In this document: one piece after another, positions 1-5,325 of the stretch
Layout of the letters: every line of letters begins with the position of its first letter
Numbering within the stretch: the first letter of the stretch is position 1
Origin: Candidatus Bathyarchaeota archaeon
Lineage (GTDB): Archaea; Thermoproteota; Bathyarchaeia; Bathyarchaeales; Bathyarchaeaceae
NCBI GenBank assembly: GCA_020344715.1
Contig: CP070828.1
Location: forward strand, 706,494 to 712,216
Reading direction: 5' to 3'
DNA: 5,723 nt
Position numbers and translations under genes: made by a program
Notes under the pieces: model-generated
Database searches by the model: none
Seen by the model: the letters and a program-made list of their open reading frames with translations, nothing else
What the model was told of the DNA's origin: nothing

Positions 1-752
1 ACCTCGCTATGGTCAATCCCCTGCGCTGAAAGATACATCTGTCCGCCCCAGACGCCGAATTTTTCAGCAAGCATGGACTGGTCATAATTTGCGAGATCAC
101 CGATCGTTTCTATGCCAAGGGCGTTGAGTCTACGCGTGGTCTTCTTGCCTACATACAACAGCTTGTTAACGGGAAGCGGCGCCAGAAAAGCTTCCACATC
201 TTTTTCTTCAACCACGGTCAAGCCGTTTGGCTTCTCGAAGTCACTAGCTATTTTCGCCACTAGTTTGTTTGGTCCAATGCCAACCGAACAAGTCAACTTT
301 TCATTTTTGTAAATTTCTGTTTTGATCTCTTGTGCTAGTTCACGGGCGTCTTCATAATCCTCAACCTTTGAACTTACATCTAGAAATGCTTCGTCAATGC
401 CCCACTGTTCGAATTTGTCTGCATATCTACGTAGGATCTTCATGATTCTGGAAGAGACTTCTGTGTAGAGTTTGTAGTCGACAGGCAAGTAAACCGCGTG
501 AGGACAACGTTGCCAGGCTCTTGAGATGGGCATGCCCGATCGGATGCCGAATTCTCTGGCTTCATAGTTAGATGTGCTAACAACGCCTCGTCCTTTGCCT
601 TCTTTTGGATTTGCGCCCACAACAATCGGTTTGCCTTTGTGTTCTGGGTGCTCATTCTCTTCAACAGCGGCGAAGAAATAGTCCATGTCAACGTGAAATA
701 TTATTCTGATAGATTGTCCCTCACATTCCTTTCTTTGATCTCTTTTTCCCAC
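1..752 (-). CDS. dinB: DNA polymerase IV (Y-family, Dpo4/Dbh type), N-terminal part, cut by window edge
   Basis: Translesion DNA polymerase that copies past damaged bases. Only the first 250 codons are present; the frame is open to the left edge, so roughly the last 100 residues (most of the little finger) lie outside. Counting from GTG at 752, the palm opens with IFHVDMDYFFAAVEE, where D22 is the first metal ligand and F27 sits at the steric-gate position (Phe as in Dbh, Tyr in Dpo4). The second catalytic motif GIDEAFLDVS carries D120 and E121. GIGPNKLVAKIASD follows near 159-172, then a helix-hairpin-helix thumb region near 192-223 with VGKKTTRRLNALGIETIGDL. Start choice: the only ATG near the N-terminus (686) would remove D22, and a stop lies in frame at 764-762, so GTG 752 is the only common start codon that keeps the whole palm. 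A TATA-like box about 25 nt upstream suits a leaderless message. Family assignment is firm; the exact start is moderate. Confidence 0.95.
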   Translation of the reverse strand, partial: MGKRDQRKECEGQSIRIIFHVDMDYFFAAVEENEHPEHKGKPIVVGANPKEGKGRGVVSTSNYEAREFGIRSGMPISRAWQRCPHAVYLPVDYKLYTEVSSRIMKILRRYADKFEQWGIDEAFLDVSSKVEDYEDARELAQEIKTEIYKNEKLTCSVGIGPNKLVAKIASDFEKPNGLTVVEEKDVEAFLAPLPVNKLLYVGKKTTRRLNALGIETIGDLANYDQSMLAEKFGVWGGQMYLSAQGIDHSE

Positions 753-772
753 AAGAATAGATCAGCACATCC

Positions 773-780
773 AAATTTAT
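773..780 (-). promoter_or_regulatory. TATA-like box for the Pol IV gene
   Basis: On the minus strand the bases read ATAAATTT. Their centre lies about 25 nt ahead of GTG 752, the usual distance from an archaeal TATA box to the transcription start. Transcription would then begin at or next to the GTG, giving a leaderless mRNA, which fits the lack of an SD motif just upstream of that codon. Seen by eye only. Confidence 0.4.
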
Positions 781-791
781 GTTAACCAGAA

Positions 792-799
792 GCGCGCGC
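792..799. repeat. (GC)4 tract upstream of the Pol IV promoter
   Basis: Eight-base GCGCGCGC tract in the 153-bp gap between the TIM-barrel stop and the Pol IV start, 11 bp upstream of the Pol IV TATA-like box. On the minus strand it is preceded by AT, giving ATGCGCGCGC, a 10-mer that recurs exactly at 3007-3016. One of five alternating tracts found between genes in this window. Confidence 0.6.
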
Positions 800-888
800 A
801 TTTCACCTTTTCTGGGGATTTTAGAGCCTCCTTTCAGCTATTAAAGCTATAGAGGTTCAACAAGTGTAAACGTCAAGTGAAACGGCAC

Positions 889-912
889 GCTCTAAGCTCA
901 AGCGTCTAGAGC
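889..912. terminator. Possible hairpin spanning the stop of the TIM-barrel gene
   Basis: Inverted repeat GCTCTA (889-894) / TAGAGC (907-912) with a 12-nt loop; the right arm contains the TAG stop at 906-908. A six-base-pair stem with no clear U-run directly after it is weak evidence for termination. It could be chance. Confidence 0.2.
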
Positions 913-1760
913 TCGGCAGAAGCAGAAATTTTCCAACCGAAATTCTCAAGCAGATCTTTCAGTATTTCCAGGCTTTTGAGAGCCTCTTCTCTGGGGCGAA
1001 TTTCCAGGGTGAAGCAAACGTCATGAGACACCAGTATTTCCAGATAGTGAGCGAAATCGATTTCTCCAACTCCTATAACGTCATGAGAACACTTTCCAGG
1101 CTTTTGACCGTGAAGGTGGCATTCTCTAATTTTCTTCAAGTGTCGCATGAAAAAATTCTCCATTTCGACTATTGGTTCTCCAGACGTTGTATGGCTCTTT
1201 GGTATGTCCCAGGTCAGAAAGAGATTTTCCATCGGCAAGAGCTCTTCTAGGACCTCCATAGCCATTCTGCTCAACCGATCATTTTCAATGCATATGAGAA
1301 CGTCTCTTTGTGAGAAGTCAACGAGTTCAAGCAAGCTCTGTTTGATGGCATTCCTATACGTTGACCAATGATCTCTTAAATACGTACCTTCTCTTCCCGC
1401 GAAAACGAAATCAAATGGAGGATCGATGTGGAGAGTAAGTCTTTTTGCCTCAACGTCACGCGCGAAATCGAGACACATTTTAAATCTGTGAAGGACGGCT
1501 TTTCTAACCTCTGAATGTAAAGTTCCAAGATTCAGATAGTCAGATGGTCCATGAAACGAGATAGACACATTTCTCGACGCCGCAGCTTCCCGAATGCGTC
1601 GTCGTTCTGATTTGCTGAACCGCTCGGGAAAGAATCGCGGCACCATCAAATCTGGAACAATGTATCCAAAACCGTGCCTACTCGCAAACTCAATCGCATC
1701 ATAGATACTTGCATCATACACAACATGGTACCCAAAACGTTTCCACGATATCTCTCTCAT
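906..1760 (-). CDS. Xylose isomerase-like / endonuclease IV-like TIM-barrel protein
   Basis: A 284-aa protein of the AP-endonuclease-2 / sugar isomerase-epimerase superfamily, metal-dependent (alpha/beta)8 barrels. Candidate metal ligands appear in family order at strand ends: H70 (SFHG), H111 (LTLHID), E159 (ICIEN), D185 and H190 (WDIPKSH), H215 (CHLHG), H226 (SHDVIGVGEIDF) and E253 (LEIRP). The GVGEIDF stretch matches the usual GxGxIDF turn of this superfamily. Length is close to true endonuclease IV (about 280 aa), but the third-zinc aspartate expected two residues before H226 is C224, and D185-x4-H190 replaces the shorter D-x2-H spacing. This favours a sugar isomerase/epimerase-like or unknown activity over DNA repair. 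No signal peptide; predicted cytosolic. Start ATG 1760 has an SD motif GAGGTGA 11 nt upstream. The gene is divergent from the dsr set. Fold is confident; substrate unknown. Confidence 0.85.
   Translation of the reverse strand: MREISWKRFGYHVVYDASIYDAIEFASRHGFGYIVPDLMVPRFFPERFSKSERRRIREAAASRNVSISFHGPSDYLNLGTLHSEVRKAVLHRFKMCLDFARDVEAKRLTLHIDPPFDFVFAGREGTYLRDHWSTYRNAIKQSLLELVDFSQRDVLICIENDRLSRMAMEVLEELLPMENLFLTWDIPKSHTTSGEPIVEMENFFMRHLKKIRECHLHGQKPGKCSHDVIGVGEIDFAHYLEILVSHDVCFTLEIRPREEALKSLEILKDLLENFGWKISASAEL
960..1107. repeat. Cluster of exact short direct repeats inside the TIM-barrel gene
   Basis: Three pairs of exact direct repeats fall within 148 bp: TTTCCAGGCTTTTGA at 965-979 and 1093-1107 (15 nt), AACGTCATGAGA at 1017-1028 and 1077-1088 (12 nt), and CAGTATTTCCAG at 960-971 and 1032-1043 (12 nt). 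The two 12-mers encode the repeated peptides SHDV and LEIL in frame. The 15-mer falls in two different reading frames (within QKPGK and KSLEI), so protein repetition alone does not explain it. The three spacings differ (128, 60 and 72 bp), so this is not one simple tandem duplication. Confidence 0.6.
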
Positions 1761-1771
1761 GATGGATCACT

Positions 1772-1778
1772 TCACCTC
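1772..1778 (-). promoter_or_regulatory. Shine-Dalgarno motif of the TIM-barrel gene
   Basis: Minus-strand GAGGTGA, 11 nt before ATG 1760. It supports that start over internal ATGs and shows that this genome uses SD-led initiation for some genes. Confidence 0.6.
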
Positions 1779-1950
1779 TTACTTTTGACTCAGCTTCGCA
1801 AGTACTTGCAAGAGTATACCTATGATTACTATGGCAAAATGTCTTTTCTTGCGCCATCTGCGCTCATACCTACCTTGTCAACACAGGTGAGGTGCTCATT
1901 CCTGAGTATCAATAAACTAAAAAGTTCTCACACGACAACCATTAGCACAA

Positions 1951-1956
1951 AGGTGA
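1951..1956 (+). promoter_or_regulatory. Shine-Dalgarno motif of dsrE
   Basis: AGGTGA, 4 nt before ATG 1961. The spacing is a little short but acceptable, and the ATG directly begins a typical DsrE first strand (KLLILLFSS). Confidence 0.5.
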
Positions 1957-1960
1957 AAGA

Positions 1961-2311
1961 ATGAGCAAACTTCTAATCCTTTTGTTTTCTTCTCCGATGC
2001 AATTTCAAAACACAAGCACAGCTTTCAATTTCGCCGAAACCGCGGCTAGCCTTGGCCATGAAGTTGCCGTTTTTTGCGACACCGACGGCATCTACAACCT
2101 GTTAGCTGGCGAATTACTTGACGAAGAAAAATCAGCAGCTAGAGTAGCGCGGCTAGTCGAGAAGGGCGTTCAAATCTTGGCCTGTATGGAAAGCGTGAGG
2201 CGCAGGGGAATAAACATGCAGAACCTTGTTCGTGGTGTCAGGAAAAGCAGCCTGGCACAGCTTGTGGAGTTGATGGAAATATCCGACAGGATTGTGGCAT
2301 TCAAGTCATAG
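1961..2311 (+). CDS. dsrE: DsrE/TusD-like sulfur relay protein
   Basis: A 116-aa DsrE-family protein, the subunit that carries persulfide sulfur in DsrEFH/TusBCD heterohexamers and hands it between small cytosolic sulfur carriers. The Rossmann-like fold shows as a first strand KLLILLFSSP (3-12), a helix of the type STAFNFAETAASLGH, a second strand VAVFCDTDGIY (35-45), then the diagnostic GVQILACMESVRRRGI (69-84). C75 stands where TusD/DsrE has its active-site cysteine, followed by the typical R-x-R-G-I/V. The C-terminus (LAQLVELMEISDRIVAF) matches the usual LxELxxxxDRVVxF ending. Length is close to the family norm of about 120-130 aa. It is first of three closely spaced genes; the next start lies 16 nt after its stop, which suggests one transcript. 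Assignment to the TusD branch rests on C75 and the neighbours. Confidence 0.85.
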   Translation: MSKLLILLFSSPMQFQNTSTAFNFAETAASLGHEVAVFCDTDGIYNLLAGELLDEEKSAARVARLVEKGVQILACMESVRRRGINMQNLVRGVRKSSLAQLVELMEISDRIVAFKS

Positions 2312-2327
2312 AATAGGACGAATCGTT

Positions 2328-2687
2328 ATGTCGAGAAAGATTCTTCTGGTTGTAAAAAGCCCCCCATACGGAAGCTCGACTGCAACAGAGTGCTTGCGAA
2401 TTGCCACGGCCATGATAGCTATGGACGTCCTACCTCAACTACTATTCGTAGACGATGGGATATACTGCTTGCTGAAGGAGCAAGATCCCGAACAAATAGG
2501 TCTTCAATCGTTTCACGAACGCTTGAAGACCCTTGCCGATCTGATTGGACTATACGTTGCAGAAGATTCGTTACACAGACGAAAACTGAAGAAAACGGAC
2601 ATCAATGAGAACTACAATGTGGAGACCGTCTCTACAGAAGAGATGGCAAACTTGTTTCTAGAAAACGAAAGCGTGATGACGTTCTAG
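2328..2687 (+). CDS. dsrF: DsrF/TusC-like sulfur relay protein
   Basis: A 119-aa DsrE-superfamily protein resembling the TusC/DsrF subunit, a structural partner in the heterohexamer that is not generally thought to carry sulfur. Seen here: first strand KILLVVKSPPYGSSTATECL (4-23), where SPPYGS corresponds to the common S/A-P-Y-G-S of TusC/DsrF, then LPQLLFVDDGIYCLLKEQDP (35-54), matching the family FxxDGVxxLLxxQ pattern, then a helix and strand LADLIGLYVAEDSL (69-82). A charged linker and short C-terminus follow. C22 and C47 are present but are not known catalytic positions. ATG 2328 was chosen because it begins right at the first beta strand with a short AGGA about 9 nt upstream; an in-frame TTG at 2292 would overlap dsrE and add 12 residues unlike the family. 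The stop overlaps the SD of the next gene, so translation is probably coupled. Confidence 0.8.
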   Translation: MSRKILLVVKSPPYGSSTATECLRIATAMIAMDVLPQLLFVDDGIYCLLKEQDPEQIGLQSFHERLKTLADLIGLYVAEDSLHRRKLKKTDINENYNVETVSTEEMANLFLENESVMTF

Positions 2688-2690
2688 GAG
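2686..2690 (+). promoter_or_regulatory. Shine-Dalgarno motif deciding the TTG start of dsrH
   Basis: AGGAG overlaps the dsrF stop (TAG 2685-2687) and lies 8 nt before TTG 2699. That is near-ideal spacing and is the main reason for accepting a TTG start. Confidence 0.6.
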
Positions 2691-2698
2691 ACAGCAAC

Positions 2699-2998
2699 TT
2701 GCTTCTCATTTTGACCAAACCTCCAATTCATGCGCAATACGAATCACTTCTCGAAGTAATCCATGAAGCAGCTCGCAAAGAAAAAGTTGGTATTCTGCAC
2801 CTTCAAGACGCCTGTATCACAACCACCTTGCCCGAATACTGCTCGAAAGCCGCAAGCAATGGAGTAAATCTTTATGTGCTAAAGGAAGATTGCCAAGCTC
2901 GAGGACTGCTCAAAAAGGTGTCTGCAAACGTCAAGATAGTCGACTATGAAGGCGGGATAGAACTCGTAATGAACGAATACAAAAGAATCGTTACCTAG
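2699..2998 (+). CDS. dsrH: DsrH/TusB-like sulfur relay protein
   Basis: A 99-aa protein of the DsrH/TusB family, third subunit of the DsrEFH/TusBCD complex. The length fits (about 95-105 aa). Family features: N-terminal LLILTKPP (2-9) in place of the usual LH-x-x-xSPF, strand VGILHLQDACI (30-40) in place of VLLxxDGVY, strand VNLYVLKEDCQARGL (56-70) matching the common VYVLxxDxxARG, and the ending VKIVDYEGGIELVMNEYKRIV (78-98), very like the TusB signature VxxVDYxGFVDLVxEHxxVxSW. The cysteine of Allochromatium DsrH (Cys20) has no counterpart: the equivalent stretch is YESLLEV. C39, C48 and C65 occur elsewhere and none sits at the known position. The terminal Trp is also lost. The TTG start is set by the AGGAG upstream. 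Gene order E-F-H is the standard one, which strengthens all three calls. Confidence 0.82.
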   Translation: MLLILTKPPIHAQYESLLEVIHEAARKEKVGILHLQDACITTTLPEYCSKAASNGVNLYVLKEDCQARGLLKKVSANVKIVDYEGGIELVMNEYKRIVT

Positions 2999-3008
2999 CA
3001 GTTTTGAT

Positions 3009-3016
3009 GCGCGCGC
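3009..3016. repeat. (GC)4 tract between dsrH and the flavoprotein gene
   Basis: GCGCGCGC, 10 nt after the dsrH stop and 3 nt before the TATA box of the next gene. Together with the preceding AT it repeats the 10-mer ATGCGCGCGC found on the minus strand at 801-792. Confidence 0.6.
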
Positions 3017-3019
3017 AGG

Positions 3020-3027
3020 TTTAAAAA
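3020..3027 (+). promoter_or_regulatory. TATA box for the thioredoxin-reductase-like gene
   Basis: TTTAAAAA is a good archaeal TATA element. Transcription would start about 3049-3050, leaving a leader of roughly 15 nt before GTG 3065. It suggests that the flavoprotein gene can be expressed separately from the dsr set 66 bp upstream. Confidence 0.5.
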
Positions 3028-3064
3028 CTAACAGGAGTACTAGTAGTGAAGTATTAGTAACGTT

Positions 3065-4033
3065 GTGAGATGCTTGTCTGAAGAAGAGGAACCTGACGTC
3101 ACTGTTGTGGGTGGAGGTCCCGCAGGTCTAAATACGGCTATCATGTGCGCGACTAGACGCTTGAAAGTCCTGCTACTAGAAAGATCCAAAATCGGCGGTT
3201 TTCCTGCAACTCTCTATCCCAACAAGATGATCCCAAACTATCCTGGCTTCCCAGAGGGAATAGTGGGCATAGAACTAGTGAGAAAATGGTTGCAACACAT
3301 CCGATTCAGCGGAGTCACCGTGAAGCAACAAACAGTTTTGAGTGTCGCAAAGGATCTGACGATAACTACGAACAAGAAGGAGTATAGGTCAAACGCCGTT
3401 GTTATTGCTACAGGGACTAGACCCAAGCAGCTAGGAATACCCAACGAGTCAAGGTTGAGCCGAACGGGCAAAGGAGTGTACTATTTTTCCTCGCATCCAG
3501 AGGAATTTGTCGGGAAGAAGGTCTTGGTGGTTGGCGGCGGAGACACGGCTATCGATGCAGCACTTGAACTGCTTAGCTTGGCTGATGCTATTACGCTGGT
3601 TCATAGACGCGAGAGCTTTCGCGCTTTTGATGAAAATGTCAGAAGAGTCAGAAAAAGCGGGATGGTTGATTTCATTCTCAACGCAGAGGTAGTGGCCATC
3701 AAAGGACGCAGTAGAGTTGAGAAAGCTGTGATCAGACAAGAAGGAAGAAGACTGGAGAAGAGAGTTGACGCCGTCATAATTGCCGTAGGGCTTGTTCCGA
3801 ATGATGAAGTCTTCAGAAACCTTGGATTGAAAAGGGATAAACGTGGTTTCATCCTGACCGACAGCTCCCAGAGGACAAGCCTTGAGGGAATATTTGCAGT
3901 AGGGGACATTACTCATGTTGGGCTTCGCTTAATCACAGTGGCTGCGGCTCAAGGAGCCATAGCTAGCCACTTTATACACTCCTATGTTAGAAGACCATAT
4001 TGGGCGCGAGAAACTTGGCCTACTGAGATATAG
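3065..4033 (+). CDS. FAD-dependent NAD(P)H oxidoreductase, thioredoxin reductase fold without CxxC
   Basis: A 322-aa flavoprotein of the low-molecular-weight thioredoxin reductase superfamily, predicted cytosolic. It should pass electrons from NAD(P)H through FAD to an unknown acceptor. Visible motifs: FAD dinucleotide site VTVVGGGPAGLNTAI with GGGPAG at 16-21; ATGTRP; NAD(P)H site VVGGGDTAIDAALEL with GGGDTA at 157-162; HRRESFRA at 180-187, the HRRxxFRA pattern tied to NADPH preference; and the second FAD contact AVGDI at 278-282 followed by a TrxR-like C-terminal helix. Where TrxB carries CAxC just before the NADPH domain this protein has F141-S-S-H144, so it cannot reduce thioredoxin by the usual dithiol relay. 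TrxR-like ferredoxin-NADP reductases and some archaeal paralogues also lack it. An in-frame stop at 3047-3049 limits the N-terminus; GTG 3065 is the best start. Fold is certain; acceptor unknown. Confidence 0.9.
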   Translation: MRCLSEEEEPDVTVVGGGPAGLNTAIMCATRRLKVLLLERSKIGGFPATLYPNKMIPNYPGFPEGIVGIELVRKWLQHIRFSGVTVKQQTVLSVAKDLTITTNKKEYRSNAVVIATGTRPKQLGIPNESRLSRTGKGVYYFSSHPEEFVGKKVLVVGGGDTAIDAALELLSLADAITLVHRRESFRAFDENVRRVRKSGMVDFILNAEVVAIKGRSRVEKAVIRQEGRRLEKRVDAVIIAVGLVPNDEVFRNLGLKRDKRGFILTDSSQRTSLEGIFAVGDITHVGLRLITVAAAQGAIASHFIHSYVRRPYWARETWPTEI

Positions 4034-4041
4034 AGAACGCT

Positions 4042-4053
4042 CGTGCGTGCGCA
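4042..4053. repeat. Alternating purine/pyrimidine tract between flavoprotein and peptidase genes
   Basis: CGTGCGTGCGCA, with the following C, alternates strictly for 13 nt just after the flavoprotein stop. It is not a pure (GC)n run but belongs to the same class as the other intergenic tracts and could adopt Z-form DNA. Confidence 0.45.
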
Positions 4054-4108
4054 CTCCTCCTTACCTGCAAGTCAGGCGTCATGGTCTGGAGAAATGCACA
4101 CGTGACAT

Positions 4109-4132
4109 GAAAAAATAAGGAGAGTATAAGAA
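4109..4132 (+). promoter_or_regulatory. Overlapping SD and TATA-like signals before the peptidase gene
   Basis: Two readings compete. AAGGAG at 4117-4122 is the strongest SD in the window; it suits a start near 4130-4134, where the in-frame codon is ACG 4133, and is about 34 nt too far from ATG 4157. Alternatively TATAAGAA at 4125-4132 could be a TATA box about 28 nt before ATG 4157, giving a nearly leaderless mRNA. An A-run (4110-4115) could be a TATA element for the SD-led version. Sequence alone does not settle this. Confidence 0.35.
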
Positions 4133-4156
4133 ACGAAGAGCAAAATCATCATCTCG

Positions 4157-5317
4157 ATGTTGATTTCTATGCAAATGCTAATGACAGCTGCCGCTCCATC
4201 TTCCATTGGTAATGAGAGTCCTAGCAGTGATAGACTTGCAAGTCAAACGATTGAAACCAAGGGTTCCGTTCATTCAAAAGCCGTAGAGAAAGTAGCCATA
4301 TTGGTTCAAAAAGACGAATATGCCATCCTAAGGCCTTACTTGAAACAATATGCGGCAGATATCGCCGACGCTTTCAGTTTCAAAATCAAGATCTTTAAAG
4401 GATCTTGGTCAACTCCTTTCGATGCCCGATCAAAGCTGCAAAAAATCTATCAATCGTTTAACGTTAGTGGGTGTATACTCGTAGGCAACATCCCAATCGC
4501 CTACTACATGGCCGAATACGACCTACCACAAGGTCATATCGTCCATGCGTTTCCTACTGATCTGTACTACATGGACCTCGATGGCACTTGGATTGACGAT
4601 AACGAAGACGGTATCTTCGAAGAGCGCATCGACCCTGACACTATAGAAATATGGGTGTCCAGAATCAAAACCCCCATCGATGATTTAAACCTCATTATAG
4701 ATTTCTTCGAAAAAAACCATGAATACCGAGAAGGAATGCTCGAAGTTCCTCACAGAGTGATGATGTTCCAAGAGAATGATGGTGAAGAGTGGGGACCAAG
4801 AAGAGTCGAAGTATTGAAGGTGCTGTATGATCCGAGCAACATAGTGGCTGTGTATCATGAAAACGAAACAACCAAAGCCAACTACATAAACACACTGAAC
4901 CTGGGACATGAATTCCTGTTTGTGAATTCTCACGGAAGCCCTTGGATGCAATACCTCAAAGAACCAATCGGCTCGAAATATTTCACCTACACGGATGCAA
5001 AGAATATAGAGAAGGGTTGTATATTCTATCTATTATTCTGTTGTGAAGTAGGCAAATACGATGTCAACGATTACTTGGCAGGCTGGTATGTGTTCGGAAA
5101 CAGTTATGGACTCGCGGCGTTAGCATCTACTACCGTTTGGGAATCGATAGACCCTATACTGTTCATAAACAAGCTGAACAATTCCTACGTGGGTGAAGCT
5201 TTCTTCGAGATCATAAAATACGCTGACTTAGCGGCGGAAACCGACCCGATTGTGGCTCGGAATCTGTATTACGGAGCAACATTGATTGGGGACCCGATAC
5301 TCCAACTAGGCGACTAG
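4157..5317 (+). CDS. Predicted exported caspase-fold cysteine peptidase, C25 (gingipain-like) family
   Basis: A 386-aa protein (from ATG 4157) of peptidase clan CD. Features in order: hydrophobic N-terminus LISMQMLMTAAAP (2-14) then a Ser/Asn-rich linker, suggesting secretion; start of the catalytic fold VEKVAILVQ (43-51); VSGCILVGNIPIAYY (103-117), the C25 strand normally LLVGDVxxIP; an acidic Ca-type loop MDLDGTWIDDNEDGIFEE (139-156) with D140, D142, D147, N149 and D151; IEIWVSRI (163-170), the usual VGRI strand; catalytic His in FVNSHGSPW, H259; catalytic Cys in YLLFCCEVGKY, most likely C296 by alignment with gingipain CxxG (C295 is the alternative); and a C-terminal LIGDPILQL (376-384), the conserved GDP ending of this domain. 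No gingipain-like adhesin or C-terminal sorting domain and no C-terminal membrane helix follow. Substrate specificity is not evident. The true start may be upstream at ACG 4133, which would add an Lys-Ser-Lys n-region and a longer hydrophobic core. Its promoter is probably its own. Confidence 0.85.
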   Translation: MLISMQMLMTAAAPSSIGNESPSSDRLASQTIETKGSVHSKAVEKVAILVQKDEYAILRPYLKQYAADIADAFSFKIKIFKGSWSTPFDARSKLQKIYQSFNVSGCILVGNIPIAYYMAEYDLPQGHIVHAFPTDLYYMDLDGTWIDDNEDGIFEERIDPDTIEIWVSRIKTPIDDLNLIIDFFEKNHEYREGMLEVPHRVMMFQENDGEEWGPRRVEVLKVLYDPSNIVAVYHENETTKANYINTLNLGHEFLFVNSHGSPWMQYLKEPIGSKYFTYTDAKNIEKGCIFYLLFCCEVGKYDVNDYLAGWYVFGNSYGLAALASTTVWESIDPILFINKLNNSYVGEAFFEIIKYADLAAETDPIVARNLYYGATLIGDPILQLGD

Positions 5318-5325
5318 CGCGCGCG
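5317..5325. repeat. (GC)n tract directly at the peptidase stop codon
   Basis: GCGCGCGCG begins with the last base of the TAG stop (5315-5317). It is the longest pure alternating GC run in the window. Confidence 0.6.

Larger units (their letters stand above)
1761..1960. promoter_or_regulatory. Divergent intergenic region between TIM-barrel gene and dsrE
   Basis: This 200-bp spacer must hold both divergent promoters. On the plus strand an A-rich TATA-like element, CTAAAAAG at 1917-1924, lies about 40 nt before the dsrE ATG, so transcription would start near 1946-1950 with a short leader carrying the SD AGGTGA. On the minus strand a weaker TATA-like stretch (around 1812-1822, reading TAGGTATACTC) could serve the TIM-barrel gene. 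A small inverted repeat CTCA/TGAG at 1895-1906 sits next to the plus-strand TATA; it is too short to call an operator. This spacer has no (GC)n tract, unlike the other intergenic gaps. Confidence 0.4.

Noticed and set aside
721..801. Minus-strand 26-codon frame starting ATG 801 (beginning MRALLVNINLD) ahead of Pol IV
   Set aside because: It overlaps the Pol IV promoter and start in another frame, begins inside the (GC)4 tract, has a GGTGA too close to its ATG, and shows no recognisable family. More likely chance.
1674..1964. Plus-strand 96-codon frame crossing the divergent spacer
   Set aside because: It lies antisense to the TIM-barrel N-terminus, has low-complexity Ser/Thr content without family features, and covers the region needed for both promoters.
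2292..2327. In-frame TTG at 2292 as an earlier dsrF start
   Set aside because: It would overlap dsrE and add residues absent from TusC/DsrF proteins; ATG 2328 begins exactly at the first strand.
3449..3916. Long minus-strand open frame (155 codons) opposite the flavoprotein gene
   Set aside because: The plus strand encodes an unambiguous FAD/NADPH enzyme here; the antisense peptide has no motif and is a shadow.
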